Shown: one piece after another, positions 1 to 10,485 of the stretch | How positions within the stretch are numbered: position 1 is the first letter of the stretch | Layout of the letters: each line of letters starts with the position of its first letter | Source of the DNA: Ananas comosus | Taxonomy: Eukaryota > Streptophyta > Magnoliopsida > Poales > Bromeliaceae | Reading direction: 5' to 3' | NCBI RefSeq assembly: GCF_001540865.1 | Contig: NC_033623.1 | Location: 2,241,067 to 2,305,066 of the forward strand | DNA length: 64,000 nucleotides | Notes under the pieces: model-generated | Told to the model about the DNA's origin: nothing | Seen by the model: the letters and a program-made list of their open reading frames with translations, nothing else | The model's database searches: none | Made by a program: the position numbers and the translations under genes

Positions 1-323
1 ATATATATATATATATATATTATAATTACAATGCACAAAGAAACTGATCAAGAAAAATTAAAACTAATTTAATTTTCCTTTTTCCTCTTTTTAATTTCAC
101 AAAGAAACCAAAAAAAAACTAAATTAAAAAACTGCATAAATTACGATCAATTTTGAGAAAACTAATTCAGTTTTCTCTTCCTTCTTTTTAATCGATTTCA
201 CATAGAAAAACGAAAAAAATTGTAGAACTAATCTACCCATGAAGAATTGATCAACGAATGCGATTTAAAACATCACAAGCATGATCACAAGGCGAAAACA
301 AGCATGTAGGCTCTGATACTAAT
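1..323 (-). mobile_element. Copia-type retrotransposon, internal leader
   Basis: AT-rich sequence continuing off the left edge of the window. Read on the minus strand it follows directly after the LTR at 324-906 and begins with a primer-binding site at 308-323 (ATTAGTATCAGAGCCT), close to the initiator-Met tRNA complement TGGTATCAGAGC used by plant Copia elements. No coding sequence is visible, so this is read as the 5' leader of an element whose gag-pol would lie beyond the window. Confidence 0.55.
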
Positions 324-906
324 TGTTGGAAATAATAGGGTAGCGGAAATTTACGAACCGGATAGCCAACGTATCCGGGAACCCAAATCGGATTGGATTA
401 CTTGTTTTACAAGCCTTCTTGAATCGTCCTTATCTTGATACTTCTGGATCTTCCACGTTTTACGCCTTCTCCTACGCCTATGTCTCACGTTACGGATCGG
501 GTGTGTTGAATGTGTTGGATGCATTGAATAGGGCTACCAGAGTCCTCTTCTATGTCCACACTCCAAAACCTCGGGAACGTAGGTGGAAATTCTAGGGAGA
601 AAGAAGAGAGAAGAAGGAAAATTTTTTGTATTCAATCATATTCGTTCATCTCTCTTTTGGAGAGAAAAGGGGGCGTATTTATAGAATAACGAAACTCCTA
701 AATATCCTGAATCCTACAAGGATTAGGATAAGGATCGGAATATCTATTAACATATAATAGATATCCACAAGTAGATTTGTTTCTTAACTGATAAGAAACA
801 TAAGATTTATACTTATCCTAAACTTATTAGGATAAATCATGATCCACACCTAATATGGATCGGATTAAATCATAATCCGCCAATGTGGACATAGCATATG
901 GCAACA
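324..906 (-). mobile_element. 5' LTR of a Copia-like retrotransposon (583 bp)
   Basis: The segment starts TGTTGG and ends GCAACA, giving the TG...CA ends with a 5-bp inverted repeat (TGTTG/CAACA) expected of an LTR. A Met-tRNA-type primer-binding site abuts its left end, which fixes the minus orientation and makes this the 5' LTR. The minus strand carries a TATA box at 676-683 followed by a purine/pyrimidine-rich stretch as in plant LTR promoters. The second LTR is outside the window, so the target-site duplication cannot be checked. Confidence 0.65.
676..683 (-). promoter_or_regulatory. TATA box of the LTR
   Basis: TATAAATA on the minus strand inside the LTR, within the context TCTATAAATACGCCC. 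It lies before the leader-like part of the LTR, where the retrotransposon promoter is expected. Confidence 0.5.
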
Positions 907-1033
907 ATTTGCAAGTATATTGCATATATATAGTATTTTACATTTATTATTTATTGACAAGAAATTGATTGTTCAAATTAAAATAAATATTTTTATGTGC
1001 TCAATACAGCAAGTACGTACGTCAAGTTAAGCC

Positions 1034-1034
<1 letters not shown>

Positions 1035-1091
<57 letters not shown>
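1035..1091. repeat. (TA)n microsatellite
   Basis: About 57 bp of uninterrupted TA dinucleotides. The flanking sequence 907-1820 shows no gene, splice signals or transposon ends that I can support. Confidence 0.95.
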
Positions 1092-1092
<1 letters not shown>

Positions 1093-1820
1093 TTTTTCGT
1101 TTAAATTTGAACAAGAAAATTCTATCTTTATCACTGTTTAGAATAGTATTGTAGGTTTTAGTTGAAAAGATAGCCCAAAGCATATTAGTACTTAATGCGT
1201 TCGCTAGTTTGATAATTCACAAACGTTCGATTCGTCAAAGTACGGCTTATTCTCTGCGTGACCTAGCGCTTGTGTTAATCGAGAACAACCAAGGAGTTAA
1301 GACGACTTATTCTCGGTATCTATGACGACACAGACAATTAATATACACTGCAATAATACGCGCGATTAGCTGTTTCGCGAGAGCACATTAGTGTGCTCTA
1401 TATGATATGATAGGGATAATAATTCGAATTCGATAGCGTCTTCCGAATCCTTGCACGCGAGGCACATTTGATACACTACTTGATTTTTCATACTTACGTA
1501 GCTATCATAACTACTTGACATCTTAAAAATAAATATCTTAATTTGTTTGAGAATTTATATGGGAGTAATACACTTTAACCACCTGAATTTACATTTATTA
1601 TCGCGGCAGTTAGCAATTAAGGTGTAGAAAAATATCGTTGAGATGTCTAATCACTTGATTAAGACCATGTAATTAGGCCCAAATTTGTGAAAGTTCACAT
1701 CTTAATTAAAAGGCTACACCACTTGCTTTCATTGCCAGGTTGATCAAGCTGTGTAATTAGGCCTGTGTCTCAACCAAGACCATTTATTTCTCATGTATTA
1801 GATAGTGAAATAATGAGTAC

Positions 1821-2037
1821 GGCTACTATACTATGGATAACACCAAATACCTGGTGCTATCAGTTTTTTACTGTTAGATCTATTCCTTTAACTATTTATA
1901 CTGATTAGATCATAGTATTCAACCAACCACCAACTCAACTCTAGGAGACCACTATCATCCGAACAGCATATTCCCTCATCCAAGGGCCGAAAACCTAATA
2001 ACACCAATGACTTGGTGCTATTAATAATATAGTAGCC
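1821..2037. mobile_element. MITE-like element with 10-bp perfect TIR
   Basis: The ends are GGCTACTATA and its exact complement TATAGTAGCC. Similarity continues inwards for about 40 bp (ACACCAA...TGGTGCTAT blocks at both ends). The length, about 217 bp, and lack of coding capacity fit a MITE. No clear target-site duplication was found, so the superfamily is not assigned. Confidence 0.5.
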
Positions 2038-2075
2038 TAATTCGTGAAATAATATACAATTTATAATATAATGAG

Positions 2076-2281
2076 TTGAGCTCCTCTGCTTTTAAAAGTA
2101 TGGGAGAATTTGTGCTTATGGCTTTTTAACTTTTGGATCGTTTTAAGACTCATACAGCATTATTAACGGTATGCCCCATTAAGTCCTCTTGACCAGTGCT
2201 GCATGAATCTTGAGGTGATCTGACGATTAAAAAATCACAAGCACAAGATGCTCCGGTGCTTTTAAAAGCACAGGAACTCAA
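2076..2281. mobile_element. Small inverted-repeat element
   Basis: Two arms of about 31 bp (2076-2106 and 2251-2281) are inverted copies with most positions matching, centred on TGCTTTTAAAAG. The element is short and non-coding. No convincing target-site duplication is visible. From 2282 to 3657 nothing else is supported; short ORFs there have no recognisable domains. Confidence 0.45.
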
Positions 2282-3657
2282 TAGATGATAAATTAATGTA
2301 CTGAAAAATGAGAAGAGATAATTAATCCAAAAACCCTAAATTTACCTTGTAAATAGAACCCCCAAAAAATGAAAAAATTTCCTTCCAAGAAATTAATAGT
2401 TTCTCTTGTAAGATCCAATCAACCATTCTTTGAATTAACTCAAGCAGGTGGATCAAATAAATCAATTTAATTTAAAATAAAACATTATAACACTATCTCT
2501 CTCACCTAGATATGTTAGTGGGCCAAGATGAACTAAGTGGCCCAACTCACCCAAATACTTAAAAAAGTATATTTTTCAAATCTCAATTTCAAAAAATTCA
2601 AAATAGCANTAATTATATTAATTTTTATTTATTATAATTTATTATTCACTATAAGTTACAAAATAGACAATGATATCACTTTGGAGGTAAGTATACCGGG
2701 GGTGAAAATCTACACTTTTTACGTCATCTGCTTTCTACCAAATAAACAACAAAGCTCGCAGAACTGTACTTTCACAATTAGAAACAAACAGCAGAAGTGA
2801 ACTAATTTTCTCTCCAACTCCACTTCAACCCAAAGTCCATTTCCATCCCAAGTCTACTTACGTTGAAACAAACATGCTTAAGCCAAACTCAAGCTTTGCT
2901 CGTCTATGTATACTAGCTCAACTCACCCGTTGTATATTTTTAAGCTTAAAGGAAGCGGATACAAGGGAATTGCGCTTTTAATGGTATAGTATATATGGAT
3001 CCAAAGGCCCAAAAGTCAAAAGTTTATGCTTTTAATAGTATAGTAGCTCAGCTCATTTTGATGTGTCAATTTTGAAAACCCATTTTGTTTTTGTCCTAAC
3101 TGTTGGAAATCCGGTACTCCCCCTATTATCGAATTTTGAAAATCCGTAATTCGTTCCGATATCAATTGCTGTTGATCTGATACTGATTGTTTGAATTCTG
3201 CAACGAAAACGTCGAATCGGATTTTTACGATAAACCCGTCTTTTCAGCAAAATCTAATACAATCACAAAGAAAAGAAAAAAACTAAACTGAAAATATGAA
3301 GATAAAATAAGATTTATTAAATAAGAAAAGATTACACCTGACTTCTCTTCTGTAACAGAATGGTTACAACTCGAGCTTTCTTTTGAATCTTTCTTATCCT
3401 TCTTTCATCTTCTATAAACCCATAAAAAAAATAACTCTCTCTTTTTCTCTCTTACATGCCCCTGTGCACTTAAATGCATACAACTGGGCTTAGTCTTCTC
3501 CACGTTATGGTCACCATCATAAAAAGCTCTCAGTCATTCGTACCCAAGATGTACCCAAATCCTAGCACTAACATTTATAGATTTTTTTTTTTTTGGGAAG
3601 CTTTCCACACCATTATGTGATTTATCATTGTTTTATTTTGGTATTTTATAGTTTTAA

Positions 3658-4013
3658 GGGAAAACTTCAAAAACCCCCCCTGTGGTTTCGTGCATTCTCA
3701 CTTTGCTACCCTGTGGTTTAAAACGTATCAATTTACCCCCCTGTGGTTTCATTTTTATCTTTTCGAAAGCTTTTTCGTTAATATTTCGTTAAATTATATA
3801 CAAAAAACTTCAGATAACCATCTATATTTATCGAATAGTCACTTTAGTATCCTTTAATTTTAACTTTGTCACTGATTTTAAAAAATAATAATAATAAAAT
3901 TGATAACAAAAAAATAGAAACGAAACCACAGGGGGGCAAATTGATACGTTTTAAACCACAGGGTAGCAAAGTGAGAATGCACGAAACCACAGGGGAGGTT
4001 TTGAAGTTTTCCC
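3658..4013. mobile_element. MULE-type MITE, copy 1
   Basis: The terminal inverted repeats are GGGAAAACTTCAAAA and TTTTGAAGTTTTCCC. Inside, iterated units built around CCCTGTGGTTT run inwards from one end and, inverted, from the other. Flanking 9-mers TAGTTTTAA and TAATTTTAT match at 7 of 9 positions, a decayed 9-bp duplication. Related copies are at 9823-10251 and 33798-34231, where the 9-bp duplication is exact. Confidence 0.7.
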
Positions 4014-4085
4014 TAATTTTATTGTAGAGGAGTAATTGTATAATCAATAATGTTACACTCATTACATAAAAGAAACTAAAAGGAG

Positions 4086-4440
4086 CTCTGAGTTTTCGTC
4101 TCTGCGCTCCCATCTCATTCCCGGAATTCGAACCTTCGCCGGCGACATTGCCGGCAGCAAGTTTTGCTGATGCTCAAAGTTTGTCTGCGAGCAATTCTAC
4201 GTCGGTGAATTCATCTTTCTCTTGTCGTATCTTGCGGCTTCATCTCCTTCGCCAGAGTTCAAACCTTCGCCGGCGACGTTGCCGGCAGCCAACTTCGTCG
4301 GCGCCTGAAACTTCGCCGGCAGCCAGCTTCGCCGATATAGATTGCGTGCCGATGAAGCTTTGAGCACCAGCATAGTTGGCGGCCGACAAATTTTCAGGCA
4401 CCGGCGAGCGAGATGGCAGCGCAAAGGCGAAAACTCTTAG
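4086..4440. other. GC-rich island with direct repeats, unrecognised
   Basis: A sharply GC-rich stretch in AT-rich DNA. A unit close to AACCTTCGCCGGCGAC followed by TTGCCGGCAGC occurs twice (near 4131 and 4262), with further partial CGCCGGCAGCCA copies. Short ORFs run on both strands with no recognisable domain. It could be a captured 5' exon/UTR fragment or a remnant promoter; I do not assign it. The rest, 4441-6235, holds microsatellites only. Confidence 0.35.
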
Positions 4441-5392
4441 TCGCTTGGGCCCCAGTTCATTTCTCTCTCAAATGGAATTTCGCATTCCCTCTCAGGGAAC
4501 AAGATTAGTGCATAAATAAAATGCTGTGGGTATAGAAATAGTGTTGAATGTATAATACGATATATGCTTGGTGAATTCCAGCATTACAATAACAAGCAAA
4601 TCTAAAGATCGATTAGTTTGAGCTCCTTTCACTTTTACAATAAATTCACAACATTTTTTTAAGTATTTTTGTTATTTTTTCGACACACTAAAGAAAATAT
4701 CCAAACAACTTTCCATAAATATAAACACCACCCAAAATTTACTTCAGATATATTTAGTAGCTAAAATGAACAAAAAAACCGTGCTAAAACTCACTACTTT
4801 TAAATATTTAAAAATAATAACCATGCCAAAGCTGAAAAAACATGGACCCAAAACCACTAAATTTTACTAGAGACAATCTATTAAGCATATCTGGAGTTTC
4901 ATTTATTAACAACGAAAAGGTTTTATAAAACAGATTGTGCAACTGCCCCTGAATTCTATCAAAGTGTCCTCGAATTCTCAACTGTCAAATTCAAGCATTT
5001 CACACCCCAAACTCAGGAAAAGTTGTCTAATTATCATCCTTTCTATAAAAACTTAGGTTACCACATCTAACATTTCCCGATTTTTGATGAGACTAAAGAT
5101 GGAAATGGATGCCGACGTATGACATGGTGCAGTCAAAGAAACAACCATTCATGTTGGTATCCAAATCTGAATTCGACAAAGTCGAAGAGGTAAAAAATAC
5201 CTAGTGGCAAACTAGTTTCATACAAACACAAACCAACAAAACAACACCAAACAGATTCAATCAGAGACTGCGAAGTTGCTATCACCGAAAATAAAAAGCC
5301 AATAAAAATGTACCGCTTGATGACCAGTTATTAACACCANAGTTGACCACAAAAAAAATGAAGTTATTGTTGTGGTTAAAAAATACATAGCA

Positions 5393-5394
<2 letters not shown>

Positions 5395-5436
<42 letters not shown>

Positions 5437-5454
5437 ATATATATATATATATAT
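5395..5454. repeat. (TC)n followed by (TA)n microsatellite
   Basis: About 40 bp of TC repeats run directly into about 19 bp of TA repeats. ORFs reading Ser-Leu or Glu-Arg through it are artefacts of the repeat. Confidence 0.9.
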
Positions 5455-5541
5455 GCACCTCACTAAATGGAAAACTCAACCACAAGCAATCTATACCGGC
5501 CTCCTCTTCAAGCCTCAGCAAATCTCCTCTCTCAAGGTTTG

Positions 5542-5546
<5 letters not shown>

Positions 5547-5589
<43 letters not shown>
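5547..5589. repeat. (CT)n microsatellite
   Basis: An uninterrupted CT run of about 43 bp. Together with the tract at 5395 it creates spurious Ser-Leu ORFs on +. Confidence 0.9.
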
Positions 5590-5592
<3 letters not shown>

Positions 5593-6235
5593 TTTATCTT
5601 TGACTTTCATTTTTCTGTATTTTTTCTTCTCTTTGTTCTCAGCAGCTAGCTAGCCTTTGATATTTAGTAAAATTAGTACATGTATGTGACTAGTTATTAC
5701 TTCGAGTTCAGCTCAGAAAAAGTCACACTAACAAACAATAGTGCAAATATTTATTCTGCATCTCAGTTTTCTTTATAACTAATCTAAAATTGCAACCCAA
5801 ATGTCTAATTAGTTACAGATTTCATTCAAAGTGTATTGCATATATGCATGGTTTCTGTAAGTTATAAGATAGCTTCATCTAAGTCAAAATCTTCTAGTTT
5901 TAGCAAAGGCTAATTAAGTACAGCTTAATGAATGTAATGAATATTGTTTTCCCTAATTAATTTTTGTTTCTATATTTGGTTTTAGTTAATCGAGCTAGAA
6001 TTTTTAGCAAATTAAACACAAATTTGGATATTTGTATATTTGTGTTTTGGTGTTTGTATTAGCAGGGAAGAAACTAGACTTTCGGTTTGGAAGGGGTAAG
6101 AATACATAATATATTTATTGTAAAAAAAAATTATAAAAAAATCATAATAAAAGTTTCAATGTGTAAGGTACAAGCTTTTTTGGAAAAAAAAAATCACTTA
6201 TAACTTCTAGAATTTGTACTTATGTAATTTTCAAA

Positions 6236-6480
6236 AGGGTAAACTTCAAATTGTGGCCCTTTGGTTTAGAACAAGTTTGTAGTTCATAAGGTTTCACTTT
6301 GGCCCTACTTTTTATTTTATCAAAAAATTCTACATGAAAAAGGATGACAAAGTAAAAATTTTTAAAAAATCATAAAATGTCGAAGTAAAGTAATACAGTA
6401 AACCACGGTCGGGCGAATTACAACTTTTTAAACTATAGCGTGACAAAGTGAAAAATAAATTAAACCACAAGGGGATAGTC
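6236..6480. mobile_element. Degenerate MULE-MITE relative
   Basis: Begins near GGGTAAACTTCAAA and contains the diagnostic CCCTTTGGTTT and inverted AAACCACAAGGGG motifs seen in the MULE-type MITEs of this window. The right terminus is decayed and no target-site duplication remains, so borders are approximate. Confidence 0.35.
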
Positions 6481-7181
6481 TCTCAATCGCTCTATTCCTG
6501 TGTACTAGTACGGATGTATTTAAATTAAGGAATGATTGTTTATAGCTTTTCATAAACATATCGAATAGCAGATATATATCTATAAAGTTTAAGTTTCAAA
6601 TTTATCATTAAAAAAGTTGTAACGGTTTCAAATATACCCATACTGTTTGTGTCCGTTAGAAAAATATAGTTAATCATAGATAAAATACTTAGTGTGTGAG
6701 ATAAATTGACCTTTTTTTTCTTATGATATTATTTTTTTTTCCCTCAATCAAAATCCTAGTTTGATTAAAACCCTAGCAATGGAAATTTTTCTTCCTCTTC
6801 CTCATCCTCTCTCTCCTTTATGCTAGTTTCGAGTTCGTAACTACGGTTTTTCTATCCCTATTCGTTTACAACGTGTGTTGCTTTACCCATATCAAGTGTC
6901 GGGAAGTCATAGATAGGTAAAGGAGAAGATGTTTGAGAGATGTAGAGAAAATGTTGCAATAATGATAGATTAGATTAGTTTTTATAGAGGAAGAAGCTAG
7001 ATGACCATTGAAATTTTTTTTGAAAGGATATTTCTGTACGATTCTAACAGTTGGGCATTTAGAGGGACTTATTTGTAATAAGCAAAATTAATATTTTACT
7101 TAGCTTTTGTTTAAAAATAAACAGCCAGCTAACGGTAACACAAAGGGACAAATATGAATATCCCTAAACTTTTGAAAGGAC

Positions 7182-7595
7182 AAATATGAAAACTTCAACT
7201 TTCTAGAGATATATCTACTATCCGATATGCTTATAAGGAGCGTGTACGAAATTACCCCTTAAATTAAGTACGATCTATAATAGACACTAAAATTTTAAAA
7301 TAAAATGTCTTTGTTTCTTATTTATTATTATGTATACACTATGGAATAGTCAATTTAAGTCTTATTAATATAGNTGACTATTCCATAGTGTATACATAAT
7401 AATAAATATGAAAACTTCAACTTTCTAGAGATATATCTACTATCCGATATGCTTATAAGGAGCGTGTACGAAATTACCCCTTAAATTAAGTACGATCTAT
7501 AATAGACACTAAAATTTTAAAATAAAATGTCTTTGTTTCTTATTTATTATTATGTATACACTATGGAATAGTCAATTTAAGTCTTATTAATATAG
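7182..7595. repeat. 192-bp direct duplication around a single N
   Basis: 7182-7373 and 7404-7595 are identical as read. Between them lie one N (7374) and 29 bp (7375-7403) that are the reverse complement of part of the left copy. A perfect duplication joined by one N and a small fold-back is more easily explained by a contig-join artefact than by biology. No gene is visible in 6481-8142. Confidence 0.85.
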
Positions 7596-8142
7596 GCACA
7601 GAAAACAAAAATTAGTCTTGATTTAAAATGAAATGACGAGAGAAGGCATTAATTATAAGTCTAAACAACTTGGATTTTTTAAAACTATCAATTAGATGAT
7701 TCTTTTAGTATCGATCCTTTTAAATTACAATTGTGATTCAGGTTAATTGTTGATCCTAAATTCCAAATAGAATAGCTTATAAAATAAGGCACTATTTTTT
7801 TTTTAGTTTTATTGGTCGACCCGCTCCACAAATTAATGCAACTGGCCATAATTTGCGGAGTCAAACTAGATTTGCAGAGTCAATTGTAAAAAGTTTTGTT
7901 TATCAGAGGTTGCATGTATTTCCATTACGGCTCTGTTTGGATATCAGAATAAGAAATTCATTGACAATTTACGTAGAATGAAAATCTTTTTGTGCTTTCG
8001 AAAGTTTGAAGTTTGATTTTTTTTTTTTTATCCTTCTTGAACTTTGTTTTGATGTCAGTATAGGTTATTCAAAAATAATACATTTGGTATGAGAATTTTG
8101 TTGTGTGACTGAAAGTTAGGAGTTTAATTTTTGCTCTTTGGA

Positions 8143-8633
8143 GGCCTAGTTTGGATGTACGGAAATCTTATTTAGCACATTTCTCAGATTTATTTGAGGA
8201 GCTTGTATATTTGGTAGATGAAGAGTGTGATCAGACTTTCAAGTTATTTTTTCGAATAAGATAATTAATTATCTTATAGGTAAAATATACTATTCTATCA
8301 AATTATGAGTATCAAAAAAATTTAATTAGCAAAAATCAAATGCACGTTTTATAATCATATTAGAAAATTTTTATCCTGATAAGTTATCCTAGGATAACTT
8401 TTATGACTTTCAAAAAGGGTAAAAATGTTCTGATATTTATAATTTGATAGAATAGTATATTTTACTTACGAATTAATTTATTTTATTTCAAGAAAATAAT
8501 TTAATTTAAGGCCGGCCAAATATACTATTCCATTTGAGACATTAATCACACTCTCATTTTACCAAGTACTATAAGCTTCTCCATTAAATCAAAAAAAAAT
8601 TTCTAAACAAAACAAGCATGCATCCAAATAGAG
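8143..8633. mobile_element. MITE-like element with long inverted repeats
   Basis: Left arm GGCCTAGTTTGGATG and right arm CATCCAAATAGAGCT are imperfect inverted copies. The inversion extends about 90 bp inwards (for example GAGTGTGATC near 8225 against AATCACACTC near 8543). The interior has no coding capacity. The GTTTGGATG end is typical of Tourist-like elements, but no clean TTA-type duplication is seen. Confidence 0.45.
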
Positions 8634-8951
8634 CTAAAAGTCTTGATATTTATAATTTAATATGATAATATATATATATTTTTTATAGAAGTTGTTTTAT
8701 CTTATTTCGAAAACAGACTCAAAACCAAGAATATTTTTTATTTTAGACATTTGATAATAATTTCTCATCTACCGAGGAGTAGGTCAAATTAATATATGTG
8801 TCGAATAAAATATTTGTGCAACCTAACAGTGTAGACATGTTTGTGACTTTTCACACTTTAAACGAAAACTATTTTTGAGTATAAAATTTTCCTTTCTTTG
8901 TAATCAAACCTACAAGTTGACTAGAGAAGTTGCTGTGGAACTACACTGGAG

Positions 8952-9293
8952 TAGGGATGCAAACGGGGCGGATCCGGAGGCGGGAGAGTTTCCCCACCTT
9001 CCGCTTCATTTCTTATCGGGGTGGGACGGATTCGGGGCCGGTTACTTTTCATTTTATTTTTGACTCTTACTTACCATTCCATTCGGGGCGGATCGGGGCG
9101 GGAGCTGAATTTTTGACGGATCGGGGCGGATTGAAGGAAGAAAAGAGTCTCCCACCTCCCCCTCCATTTACTTGGCGGATCGGGGCGGATTCGGGACGGG
9201 TTATATTTTTTTATATTTTTTGTTCCCACTTACCACCCCATTCGGGGCGGATCGGGGCGGAGCTCCACCAACCCGGATCCATTTGCATCCCTA
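8952..9293. mobile_element. Non-autonomous hAT element (342 bp)
   Basis: Terminal inverted repeats TAGGGATGCAAA and TTTGCATCCCTA are flanked by a perfect 8-bp duplication CACTGGAG (8944-8951 and 9294-9301), the hAT hallmark. The interior is iterated GGGGCGGATCGGGGCGG-like sequence, very GC-rich against its surroundings. ORFs through it are repeat artefacts. The following 9302-9822 shows no feature. Confidence 0.85.
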
Positions 9294-9822
9294 CACTGGA
9301 GTTCTCTCTCACAAATATTCTTATTAAAAAATAAACACTTTTATTTATTTATTTATTTATTAAGAGAAAGGTAATAAGCTATATCCGTCTTCGTTTATAT
9401 CTTAAAAAAAAAAAATTCAATTAGGAAAATAAAATAAAAAAGTTTCAACCTTGGAACCTTAGTACTTACCATCAAATTAATTCTTAACCAATACTATTAG
9501 GTGCAATTAGCAACATAACTTTTTTCTTATTGGTGTTAAAAATGTACGTAATTTATTTGAACTATGAATTATGGATCATTTTAGATCGACTATCTAATCT
9601 TTCAAAATTTTGATTTTATTACTTAATCTTTCAATTTATTTAATTTGAATTAATTCTTCAATGATATTTTGGCTTTAAAATTTAAATTAATTACTTATTT
9701 TAATAAATTTATAACGGTGAGAATTGTATAAATTAAGTATACTGCCTAACCATTTAAAGATAGACCCTGTATTCCAAAATTGAATCAATATATTGTCAAC
9801 CGACTCAGATCAAATAAATTAA

Positions 9823-10251
9823 AGGAAAAACTTTAAATACCCCTCCTGTGGTTTAGCACTTTCTCAGTTTAGCATCTTATAGTTTAAAGTGTATCAAGTT
9901 AGTACCCTGTGGTTTCGCACCTTCTCACTTTAGTACCATGTGGTTTTAAGTGTATCAAGTTAGTACCCTGTGGTTTTATTTTTGTATCAAGTTAGTATCA
10001 TGTGATTTTAATTTTTTCTTTCTTTTATCCTCGTCGAGGTATATAATTTAATAAAATATTAAATCACATGGTACTAAAGTGAGAAAGTGCAAAACCACAG
10101 AGTACTAACTTGATACACTTGAAACCACGTGGTACTGTGGTACTAAAGTGAAAAAGTGCGAAACCACATGGTATTAACTTGATATAATTTAAACAATATA
10201 GTACTTAAATGAAAGAGTATAAACCTACAAGGGGGTATTTGAAGTTTTTCC
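9823..10251. mobile_element. MULE-type MITE, copy 2 (upstream of PHT1)
   Basis: Ends AGGAAAAACTTTAAATACCCC and the near-complementary GGGGTATTTGAAGTTTTTCC. A perfect 9-bp target-site duplication ATAAATTAA lies at 9814-9822 and 10252-10260. Internally, copies of a CCCTGTGGTTT...TATCAAGTTAGTA unit run in one orientation from the left and inverted from the right, so a transcript could fold into a long hairpin. It sits about 235 bp before the start codon of the PHT1 gene. Confidence 0.85.
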
Positions 10252-10485
10252 ATAAATTAAATAGTTAGATAGTAAAATTAAAATTTTAAGAAGTTAACCA
10301 GTCAACGCAAGAAAGTCCTTAGATCTTATAATTTGTGGGCTAGCTTCTAGTCCTGCGCCGCTTGATCAGTTTGAGAAATTTTTGAAAAACTACATGCAGG
10401 TCAGGTAGGAACTTAAGCAAAAACTGCTACTATCACCACCACTGCCGCCGCTGCCGCCACCGCCACCGCCGCGACCGTGACCGCC
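10252..10485 (+). promoter_or_regulatory. 5' region of the PHT1 gene
   Basis: The space between the MITE and the start codon becomes CCGCCR-rich just before the ATG, as in many monocot leaders. ACATGCAG at about 10391-10398 is a possible 3' splice site of a 5' UTR intron, but no donor was matched to it. By eye I found no PHR1-type GNATATNC site between 9300 and 10485. Confidence 0.3.

Noticed and set aside
5282..5653. Ser-Leu and Glu-Arg repeat proteins
   Set aside because: Translations of (CT)n and (TC)n microsatellites.
10477..10485. PHT1 start three codons upstream
   Set aside because: It would begin with GTG. The ATG at 10486 has an optimal context and matches family N-terminal length.
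9300..10485. PHR1-binding P1BS site (GNATATNC) in the PHT1 promoter
   Set aside because: Every ATAT core I inspected fails at the flanking G or C; absence by eye is not proof, and sites further upstream were not scored.
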